A DNA stretch of 64,000 nt from Porpolomopsis calyptriformis (Eukaryota; Basidiomycota; Agaricomycetes; Agaricales; Hygrophoraceae), in assembly GCA_951640195.1 (NCBI GenBank), contig OX621164.1, forward strand, positions 2,957,098-3,021,097, read 5' to 3'. The notes beneath the pieces were generated by a model, which worked only from the letters and a program-made list of their open reading frames with translations, ran no database searches and was not told the origin of the DNA. Made by a program: the position numbers and the translations under genes. Below are positions 1 to 9,426 of the stretch, in pieces (the first letter of the stretch is position 1; every line of letters starts with the position of its first letter).

Positions 1-131
1 CAACCTGACGGTCAAATATTAGCGTTATGCTGAACATATCGAACCATGAGATGCCATACACGGAAACCCGCCCTTGAGGCTACTCTGATAAACGACATTG
101 TGTGGTTGAATTGAAAGTCAGGTGGCAATGG

Positions 132-139
132 TGACGTCA
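132..139. promoter_or_regulatory. CRE palindrome upstream of the HOG1-type MAPK
   Basis: A perfect TGACGTCA palindrome lies about 190 bp before the MAP kinase start codon. This is the classical CRE/ATF site bound by bZIP factors of the Atf1/CREB family, which in fungi are the usual downstream partners of Hog1/Sty1 kinases. The site is seen directly; autoregulation by an Atf1-like factor is inference. Confidence 0.4.
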
Positions 140-327
140 ACGGGTGATGCGATGCTCCACTCTCCCAGTAACATGAATAGCGTCTGAAAGCATACTAATC
201 TGTTGTGTCTTCCCCGTTTGTGTCTTTACGCTGTCATTTCTAAGTGTTCGGCCCAATACAAAAATTGTAAACTCGGTTTCACAACCTAATCTGCCATCCC
301 TCTTCTCTCCTGATTACACTACATTCA

Positions 328-2087
328 ATGTCGTTCGTCAAACTCAGCATTTTCGGCACATCTTTCGAGGTAAAGCAGATCCTGACCTGGATCCCAACCA
401 TTCACCGATGGATCGTTAGGTTACCACTCGTTATGTCGATCTTCAACCTGTCGGGATGGGTAAGTGTTATGTGCTCTCGATTCGCTTCACTTTTGTCGGT
501 AGTTCAACGATCTTACCCAGGTGCGTTTGGCCTTGTGTGGTGGGTTCGCGTTCGGCATAATAGATCAAAGCTGGTCTCAAGTCTCCTGTGTGGATACAGT
601 TCAGCAAAGGATCAGCTTACCGGTGCGTCGGTGGCGATCAAAAAGATCATGAAACCATTCAGCACACCAGTCCTGAGCAAACGGACGTATCGTGAATTGA
701 AATTGCTGAAGCATATTCAACACGAAAATGTATGCTTACCTTTTATTCTTGTTGAGTGAAATCTCAGAAATTTATGTAGATTATCAGTCTGAGTGACGTT
801 TTTATTTCCCCACTGGAGGATTTGTTGGTAATATGAAGTCTTCCGCTTACCGGGCGCTCATTGTCTCTACAGATATTTCGTAACGGAGTTGCTTGGCACT
901 GACCTTCATCGACTCCTTACATCACGGCCTCTCGAGAAGCAATTCACTCAATATTTCTTGTATCAAATCCTTGTCAGGACATTTTTTCCGTTAAAAATTC
1001 ATCCTATGATTCCTCATCTCGTATATCTATAGCGTGGTCTTAAATATGTTCACTCAGCGGGAGTTGTCCATCGTGATCTTGTCAGCGTCTTGTCTATCTA
1101 TGAGCGCTCTAGTGACCATTTTTAACAGAAACCAAGCAACATCCTTGTCAACGAGAATTGCGACTTGAAGGCAAGTGCCCTGCCTCAGACCCAACACGAA
1201 CTGCTCACCTGTTTCCTTCAGATCTGCGACTTCGGGTTGGCGCGGATCCAGGACCAACAAATGACTGGATATGTCTCTACTCGGTACTATCGTGCTCCGG
1301 AGATCATGTTGACTTGGCAAAAATACGATGTCGCTGTTGACATTTGGAGTACAGGATGTATATTCGCTGAAATGTTGGAAGGGAAACCCTTGTTCCCGGG
1401 CAAAGATCGTAAGTCGACGGCTGCTTATGGGTGTACTGCTAAATGTTCCCTCCAATTAGATGTCAATCAGTTTTCCATTATCACCGAATTATTGGGTACC
1501 CCACCCAATGACGTTATTGAGACCATTTGCAGTGAGAATGCGAGTCAGTAGTTCTTTCAAATGACGGCGGAACTGAATTCTCCGGGACCGCAGACCCTTC
1601 GCTTTGTCCAAAGTTTACCAAAGCGAGAACGTATTCCGTTCAGCCAGAAACTTCGCACGCAGGATCAAGATGGTTCGTGGCCAATCACGGACATATTTGT
1701 CTTCATTGAATTATGTGCTTCAGCTCTTGACCTCTTGGAGAAGATGTTAGTATTTGACCCTCGGAAAAGAATAGACGCTACTGAATCCCTGGCACACGCG
1801 TACGTTGGGCTCTACCACGACCCAACCGATGAGCCTGTCGCTGCGGAGAAGTTCGATTGGAGCTTCAACGACGCCGACCTTCCAGTTGAGACCTGGAAGG
1901 TCATGATGTATAGTGAAATTTTCGGTGTGTTTCGTCGGATTGATATGAATTCATCCGTAAACTAAACCCTATATCAGATTTCCACCAGGTTGGTGAGGCT
2001 TCTGAACCCACCCACATTATTCCTGAAGGACCTCTGTCCGGACCAGGAAATATTACGGCTCAGCCCATTGTCGGCTTAGTCGCATAA
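328..2087 (+). CDS. hog1: HOG1/Sty1-family stress MAP kinase
   Basis: Osmotic and oxidative stress MAP kinase that works in cytoplasm and nucleus below a MAPKK (Pbs2/Wis1 type). Thirteen exons can be traced by conserved protein blocks: 328-369, 420-459, 521-539, 600-729, 780-823, 873-972, 1033-1080, 1129-1170, 1222-c.1410, c.1460-1539, 1594-1672, 1724-1924 and 1978-2087. The protein starts [14 protein letters not shown] and has the ATP-binding lysine in VAIKKI, the catalytic loop HRDLKPSN (split by an intron after HRDL), DFGLAR, and the p38/Hog1-type activation lip T-G-Y at 1264-1272. The common-docking region and the [14 protein letters not shown] block follow, and the protein ends near 370 residues, normal for the family. 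The introns at 1171-1221 and 1540-1593 must begin with GC, because every GT alternative breaks the conserved frame. A CRE palindrome lies upstream. The identification is secure; a few splice points are eyeballed. Confidence 0.95.
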
Positions 2088-2546
2088 CACTCGTTTTGGT
2101 ATCACCACAACAATTGCAATGCCTTTCAATGAACGCCACCACCTCCGTGTAGCTTCGGCTCCCGAAGGAAACACATGTAGCATCTCTTTTCTCGACTCTC
2201 CAGGACGCCCGAAGACTTTTGTGCCCTTTGTTGCATTTGCCCCATCAGCCTTATTTAGATGAGTTTGCAGGTTGTTTTCTGATATCCAATCCACTCTGTA
2301 ATTCTTTCGTGTTTCCTTTATCATCAAATGAACGTGTTATGGCATTTCCTGCCAGATTTTTACAATACGCGTCTTTCAAAATGTCTAACAATCGACACTA
2401 TCATACCGGCGTGATTTGAAGTGGATTGGGGTAAGTGCGAGGCCGCTGTTCATTTCTATCCAAATTCAGTTTCGGAAGCAGTTAGGATAACGTGCACGTG
2501 ATAACTGTTGTCACGATTCACGATCGTGACGAACCCTTCTTCCAAG
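2088..2546. other. Intergenic, HOG1 3' side to DNMT1 5' side
   Basis: About 460 bp between two genes on the same strand. It should hold the HOG1 3' UTR and the DNMT1 promoter. Short ORFs on both strands show no family resemblance, and I see no repeat or RNA gene here. Confidence 0.5.
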
Positions 2547-5500
2547 ATGCCACGACCGAGTGCCTTCGAAGTATCCTTCCCCGGAGAGGATTTCTCGCCG
2601 CCAGAACCACCTTACTCCACTGTATCTAATATAGTGCCTAAGCAAGAGGGAAAGCGGAAGAATGACGCGCCTATTTCGCCGGTAAGTGGTGGCACTTTCT
2701 GTCAGCATACCGATGGAGAAGTCGATCATCCTCTAGCCTGGATCCCACAAGCGTTCTCGAAATTCCGGTTGTCTTCAAGGTCTGTCACAATGGCCGATGA
2801 TGCCAAAATGCTGACACTTCGCCGTAGCAATCTATTACACTGAAAAACCAAATGAAATCGTGGAATCGGCCACGTTGCTTGTGGCTGGAGAAGATATGGA
2901 TGCTGTTGGCTACGATTCAAATGACAAGCCTGTCAGGATTTTGTCGCGTTTCTCTTTCTTTGATTTCAAACCCGGGATGAAGAAGATGGAAATGATATCT
3001 CTTTCGGCAATGGATGACCACAATGACTCAGATTGGAACTTTGAAGGCGCAGGGCTTGTCTCGCCCATTCAAGTAGACGATGACGACGATACTCAGCTGG
3101 AGGACAAACAACAGATTCGTTTGCGTTCTCTCCTGAGATATACAATTGACTACTCCAAGGAGAATGAGTGAGCGATAATCTCATTATTGCTAGTTGTATT
3201 ATTTATGTTGTCCAGCCCAATCTATATCGAAACACCACATGCATTTTATATTCTCAGCTCGCCTTCACGCCTCTACCGGCCGCTCTTCTTTTCTTTTTAC
3301 AAATCTCATCGCATCGCGCAGATCGTCGTAACATCAGCCTCTTCTGATCCTTGCCTAGATTGGGACACTTTTCTTAAGCAATTTCTCGTCACGGAGGATC
3401 GTCTGGTTGGCCAGGGATTTATGCAAGCCGATTTGAACGATGCTGTATGTATTTGCTGCGTCGAATCTAAGTTCGTGTGATGCACTCCCTCCCTAGATAC
3501 CCATTATCCAAAGGGCCATAGGAGAGCAACATAATATCGAAAAACTCCGTGCCGTTCCGTTTTTGCGACATTTTTTGAGGGACGTAGGTCCACAGATCAG
3601 TCGTCCTATTAAGCGGCCTGTGGGGCGCGCTCCACCCACTCTTCTCAAGGGCAGCCTCGATCTGGCAGTCCTTCGTCCTGAGAATCAAATGCAAACGCAC
3701 GTCACACCTCTGATTGATTCTCTAGCCTCTGGACTATTCCACGAGAGTTTAGCGGTTATCGGTTCCCGTCCGGTCCCCCCAAATGAAGATGTGAAGAAAA
3801 GGGTAAAGAGTGAACGACAGAAAGCCCTTGAAAAGTTGCGCAGTCTTGTAGAAAAGACACTCAAGCCTTATAAGGTGATTATAACCAAGAATGACCAACG
3901 ATCGAAACCTCGGTCTGTTTGGCTTCCGTCTGTTGAAATTGATGGCGAGTTGTATGAGGTATTGAATACTCTTTTTCTCGCAGTTTTCATTCATACCCTT
4001 GACAGGTTGGAGATGCAGTCATAATGCCAATGGGAAGGGACGAAAAGCGAAAAGCGGCGGCTGTCCTCTTTCCTCATCAAATTCCCAAAACTGCGACGAT
4101 TCAAACTTATTTCTGGTTCGCTAAGATAATTCATATCAATGGGGACGACGAAACGGCCCATGTACAGTGGTTTTGGCACAGTTCAACAACAGTTCTGCAG
4201 GAGATATCGGATCCGCAAGAACTTTTTCTCGCTGACCTTTGTGATACGATTGATCTGCGGTGTGTGGCTGGCAAAGCCATTGTCCACTACAAAGATCCAA
4301 ATTCCGATACATCCTCGAGCATCAATCAGGGTGAATTCTTTTACAAGTAACTTCTTTCACTTAGCTGTCTGAGAATTGTCACGACTATGCCTTTTAGGTT
4401 CGCGTATGATTCTGCTCTCTCCACTTTCATGGATGTCGACCACCAAAGGATGGAAGCAGCCAAAAACGACGCGCCGCCCCACAACTGCCCTGTGTGTTTA
4501 CTGGTCGAGCAAAAGGATCGTCATACTTTCTGGGACAAACTGCAAGACGGTATAATGTACCACGGGTTAAAATATCATGTCCATGACTTCGCCCTAATTC
4601 GCGCGGGCGACAGTCCGTGCCTTATCGGATATATTACTGACATTCGCTTTCCTGCCAAATCGCAGCGGCATCTGTCTCCGACTCTCGTTATGAAAATGCT
4701 AGGAAGAGTGACCGATCTCGCTGGAATTCTACCTCAACAGATAGTGAAGGACGAGGTCAGATTTTTTTTCTTTGGTTCTCTGAGTCGTCTCACCTTGCTA
4801 TAGCGTCATCTGTTCATGACAGATAGTGAAGTCAAAGTGGAAGTCGAGGAGCTAATCCGAGTATGTTATGTCTTTCCCTATGCTATAATCGACGATCTGG
4901 ATTTTTGGACGGCTTTATCTCCCGACCACTTCTACGTCCGATATCGATGCCCCTCCCTGAACGTTAGTTCTTGGAACGATATGCAACCTATCAGTCAGGA
5001 CATGCATGTTTGCGTCGAATGTTGTCGCGAAAAGATTGAACAGATTCGGTGGATGAAGGAATTCCTGTCTTTGGGCCATCTAAAACCTCTGCGAGCATTG
5101 GATCTATTTGGAGGAGTAGGTGCGTTTGGGCTGGGCATGAAGGAATCTGGATGTATCAAAGTGACCCACACGGTCGAGATATCACCAAGTGCGGCTAAAA
5201 CGTTCACGTATGCTCTACCATGTCCTCCAACTTTGATCGGTTATCTGACATCGAATAGGAAAAATTCGCCGGACACTGTAATGTATAACGCTTGCATCAA
5301 CGCGGTCCTGCAATATGCTGTTAAAAAACAGAAGCTGAAAGGGCAAGATATTAAAGTGCCAATGACTGTGTACGATAAGACCGCGTTGCCTCCCCCACCA
5401 CTTCCTGGCGATATTGAAGTTTTACTTGCTGGCTTTCCATGGCAAGTTATACGTCAAATTTTTTCTCCGTTGCTCATGTCCGTGTTAGCCAGTCACATTC

Positions 5501-7007
5501 TCACCTTAATATGTATCGAAAAGCAGACGATCCTCAAAGCAGTCTCATACTTCCTGCGCTTTCTTGGGTGGATTTCCTGAGACCGAAATTCTGCATGTTC
5601 GAGAATGTGCCGGGGTTTCTTCGGTACAACCTGAAAGCAACCCAGGCTGGACCACACAAAGTCGAAGGTGGAATTCCAATGGGTGGCCTGAAGTTCCTTT
5701 TGCACGCTCTAGTCACTATGAAGTACGGCAGATGGCACCCGTTCTTTAAGAACGCCCGCACTAACGTTACCGTAGCTACCAGGTTCGCTATGGTCTCCTC
5801 CAAGCAGCACACTATGGGACACCGCAATCACGCGTCCGTTTTTTCCTAATAGCTGCGCAATCCGGAAACCCACTGCCTGAGCTGCCTCAACCCACTCACG
5901 ATTCTCCTTTGACTGATACACTTGGGATCAAGTTGCCAGTCGGAGAAACCATTCGGCCCATTAGAACGACGAGAGGCACGGCCCCACATCCTTTCGTGTC
6001 GATTGATGATGCAATAAGCGATCTTCCGCGCTTTGACTGGCAAGTTCTGACCTCTCACCCTTGGCTTGTAACACAAGATCGTTAATTTATGCGACAGGAA
6101 GAACCCTAGGCAATCTCGGGAGAGTCCAGCCAAACAACAGGAGGCTCGCACTCGAGAGAAGACCATTCCGGCCTTGAATTGTCGAGCCCCCCCGCCATAT
6201 TGCGGTTACAAAGGGGCAGTTGATTACCACCATGATCCCAAGACGACGTATCAAGTGCGCTCTCGGCAAGTGATGACAAGAGACCTGCAGCATTACACTC
6301 GATGTTTGATCGAATCGAAAGTCGAAAGGTAGGACACCTCGCGTTCATTGATCAAGTATGGCATTTTTCAAGCGCGTGTAGGGTCGTAACGATTCCTCTC
6401 GACCCCAAAGCGGATTATAGATGTCAGTCCAACATTGTCACTCTTCACATATTCCATTGATATCCTGAGTAGGCTTGAGCTTGGATCTTTGCGACTGGCA
6501 ATTAGCAAACCCATCTTCTGCAGTTGCGAAAACTGGTTTCCGACCTGGTGAGTTTGTTTCGCGATTTCATGCCATTGCTTTTACGTACGATTGGTTACAG
6601 GGTTCTATGGTCGATTAGATAAAGATGGGTGGTTCCAGACAACGACTACAAATATAGATCCCACAGCAAAGCAAAGCAGGGTACTGAATCCTTACGTATG
6701 TACTGGTGCTTTACTATGATACACCTGCTGACTTGGATAGTAGTGCAAGCGCATCATTACCGTCCGGGAATTAGCTAGGTCGCAAGGCTTCCCAGACAAT
6801 TTTGTCTTTGAGTCGATCAACAATAATGTCACCACAGTACGTGTGAGTAATTGATTGGGATGAGCGTTTTGCTCATTTTTCTATCAGATGCACCGGCAGA
6901 TAGGAAACGCGGTCCCATGGCTAATCTCAGTCGCACTGGGGAAGGAGATACGGACTGCGCTGTTCAATAAATGGTTAGCTGAGCAAGACAGAATGGAGGA
7001 GGGTTGA
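2547..7007 (+). CDS. dnmt1: DNMT1-type DNA cytosine-5 methyltransferase with two BAH domains
   Basis: Nuclear maintenance-type DNA methyltransferase, expected to methylate cytosines in CpG after replication. The start is the first ATG of the exon (MPRPSAFEVSFPGEDF); upstream in-frame codons include no ATG. The N-terminal third is an RFTS-like region with an acidic stretch. Two BAH domains follow, around 4000-4300 (GDAVIMPMGRDEKRK) and 4560-4960. The catalytic motifs are in order: I DLFGGVGAFGLGM, IV GFPCQSHS, VI FENVPGF, VIII YGTPQSRVRFF and X RQIGNAVPW. Motif IV exists only if intron 5442-5488 is removed as a GC-AG intron (exon ends ..CCATG, next begins CCAGTC), so the codon of the catalytic Cys is itself split. 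A second GC-AG intron, 6040-6097, restores DWKNPRQSR. Other introns include 2682-2736, 2780-2827, 3168-3215, 5208-5258, 5723-5775, 6329-6381 and 6423-6472. No CXXC finger is seen, as usual for basidiomycete DNMT1. Confidence 0.93.
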
Positions 7008-7064
7008 TTAGAATTTTTGCGAAATATACGGAAGATGTGGCATTCTAATAGTTGTAACTTGGAT

Positions 7065-7865
7065 TCATTCGTTTTCACTTTCCTCTGCGAGTTTATATCC
7101 AACCCAGACCACCTCTGAGCAGCAGTTGCAGCCCACAAGATGACGTCCCTGCTCGAGATCGTCCGATGTTATAGTATAGGTGCCCCCGCATCTGCATTTG
7201 TGATGCCATAATGCATCATCATCTGCCTCACGACTCGATCCGCTTTCTACCTCGAAGTCTTCGAGGGAAATCACTTGCGCAGGTCTAGGGCTGCTGATAT
7301 TTTTGGAACGGTCTAGTTGAAGCCAGAGATCGTACTGGGCACGAAGGTGAGGGGAAGAGAGTGTAGTATATGCGTCTTTGATCGATGCGATATCAGGACT
7401 TGGGGGCAACGTGTGAGGAGTGGACGGTTGTGAGGTAAGATTTGAAGCAGGAGCGAGATTGGAGTTTGCCCAGACTAGATTGCGGTTGAGTTTATCAGGG
7501 TGGAAGCGGAGAAGGGCGCGGTGGTAGGCAAACTTTATCTCTGCTGTGGATGCGTTTGGGGAGAGCGAGAGACGTTCGTAAAGGCCGAGGCCGTTGCCAC
7601 CGAGATCATGATGATTTTCCAGGTTTGTTGAATCGGTTGGCTGATTGTCGTTGTGGGTAAACAAGCGCTGCTTACGATAAGATGAGGTCACATTTTGTAG
7701 CCGAGCCTTACGACAACTTTCTTCTTCCTGCCTCCACCACCATGTTCGATTCCTATTCGCACCCCCAGCCTCAGCTAACCTCAAATTATCAACCTGATTC
7801 TGAATACCAACAACCACCCAATTATGATCAACCGCCGTCACGACGACCTCGCGCTCAATCAGCAT
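7065..7865 (-). CDS. DPH4: DPH4-like J-domain protein with CSL zinc finger
   Basis: Diphthamide biosynthesis J-protein (Jjj3/Dph4): it supports the first step of diphthamide formation on elongation factor 2 by binding iron or electron-transfer partners through its CSL finger. A J domain (GLYERLSLSPNASTAEIK, then the HPD motif in RFHPDK) is followed by a long linker and a C-terminal CSL/DPH-type zinc finger with CRCGGTY and CNCCSEVVWV, giving the four Cys ligands. The body is secure, but the start is not. The only in-frame ATG (7865) lies 120 bp inside the divergent Sel1-repeat gene and puts about 95 unrelated residues before the J domain. No splice solution gave a better start. The true N-terminus probably lies near 7650, possibly after a small 5' exon or at a non-AUG codon. 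Confidence 0.8.
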   Translation of the reverse strand: MLIEREVVVTAVDHNWVVVGIQNQVDNLRLAEAGGANRNRTWWWRQEEESCRKARLQNVTSSYRKQRLFTHNDNQPTDSTNLENHHDLGGNGLGLYERLSLSPNASTAEIKFAYHRALLRFHPDKLNRNLVWANSNLAPASNLTSQPSTPHTLPPSPDIASIKDAYTTLSSPHLRAQYDLWLQLDRSKNISSPRPAQVISLEDFEVESGSSREADDDALWHHKCRCGGTYTITSDDLEQGRHLVGCNCCSEVVWVGYKLAEESENE

Positions 7866-9321
7866 TTCCGCCAGCAGACCAGTACGACCCAGACGACCAG
7901 CTCCCTCTTGCCCAACAAGACCCAGATGCCGATGATTTCTTTACAGCACAGATTTATCCAGAACAACCCCCATCCGTTTCTAATCATGCCCCCTCCGTAC
8001 GTACATCCTCGCCAGGCCCTCTCCTCGACCATTCGCACCTCCGGCCCGGGAACCAAGCTTCGCTTCTCTCGCACGAACGTACCCTTGAATTGTATCGTGC
8101 AAATGCGAAAAAAACACAGGATCCAGACCTTCAGTTCGAATTCGCCGTATTCATGATCGACGCTTCAAAGTCACTTCCATTGCCCGAACTCGCCCCGGGC
8201 AATCTCCTCGTCGTAGAAAAGGCAGTAGAGAAGCGCGAGGATCTCATACGGGAAGCAACTTCTCTTCTAAAACGGCTTGCAGACAGAGGTCACCCTGCCT
8301 CTCAGTACTTTCTCGCCGATTGTTTTGCCAATGGTATAGGCACAGTGAAGAACAAGCAGGACTTTGATCGTGCCTACCCACTCTTTGTGCTTGCTGCAAA
8401 GCACGGTCATCCTGATGCTGCATACCGTGCGGGTACCTGCTGTGAGAATGGCTGGGGTTGCCGGCGGGAATCTGCAAAAGCGATTACCTTCTTTCGTAAA
8501 GCTGGCGCGGCTCTCCATCCTGGTGCCATGTACCGTCTCGGTATTGCGGAACTAAACGGCGAACTGGGGTTATCAAAAAGTCCAAAAGAAGGTGTCAAGT
8601 GGTTGAAGCGCTCCGCCGAGCATGCTACCGCCGAATTTCCCCATGCACTCCATGAGCTTGCGTTGTTGCACGAACGGGGGATCGACAACGTCCTGTTCGT
8701 AGACTACGAGTATTCGACTGAATTGCTGGCACAAGCAGCCGAACTCGGGTATGCACCGTCTGCGTACCGTTTAGGCGAGTGCTACGAATACGGAAAGATG
8801 GGCTGTCCACAGGATCCTGCATTGTCGATTCATTATTATGTACGTACAGCATTTGACATAGATTTATTATCTCAATTACCACGCAGAACATCGCCGCGCA
8901 ACAATCCCACCGCGATGCATGCTTTGCATTGACAGCCTGGTATCTCGTCGGTTCACCTGGAGTTCTCCCGCAATCGGATACGGAAGCATATTTATGGGCA
9001 AAAAAGGCCGCGGATGCTGGTTTAGCAAAAGCCATGTATGCCGTTGGGTATTTCACCGAGGTTGGCATTGGAACCCCCCCCAGCATGCCTGAGTGAGTTT
9101 GTGATTTTCGTTCGAAATCGTGTTGTGATATACTGTTGCACCTTTCCAGAGCTATATCATGCTACAAGCGTGCTGCCGACCTTGGCGATCGACGAGCCGC
9201 GCAACGACTTAAGGCCCCGAACCAGCCTCTCCCCCAACCTGGAGGACCAGGGTCGGTATTACATAGGGGCGATGACATAGGGAATGTGAAGGGAAAGGAT
9301 AAGGATTGTGTGGTTATGTGA
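7742..9321 (+). CDS. Sel1-repeat protein, Skt5/Chs4-like chitin synthase activator
   Basis: The N-terminal ~120 residues are Pro/Gln/Ser-rich and low in complexity (MFDSYSHPQPQLTSNY). After them come at least six Sel1-like TPR repeats, visible as GHPASQYFLADCFANGIG, GHPDAAYRAGTCCENGWG, GAMYRLGIAELNGELG and GYAPSAYRLGECYEYGKMG. This layout is that of fungal Skt5/Chs4, which recruits chitin synthase III to septin sites. Introns lie at 8840-8886 and 9093-9149, and the reading frame continues through AISCYKRAADLGDRRAAQRL. The start was set at 7742 (context CCACCATG) rather than the in-frame ATG at 7682, because the latter would sit in the divergent DPH4 leader. No CaaX box is seen at the C-terminus (ends DCVVM), unlike yeast Skt5, so the exact orthology is uncertain; the Sel1 assignment is firm. 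Confidence 0.85.
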
Positions 9322-9426
9322 TTGGCGAGTAGGCAAAGACTTTGGACGATATCATAATAGAGTTAAGGCCAAGTTGTTATAATACCTGAGGGTTCCCAAA
9401 TTAGGCAATACAGCACTCCCTTCATC

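Noticed and set aside
5442..5460. Reading DNMT1 with a PWQ motif and a GT donor a few bases downstream
   Set aside because: The GT choice leads to a stop within a few codons; the GC donor restores PCQ and the downstream conserved blocks.
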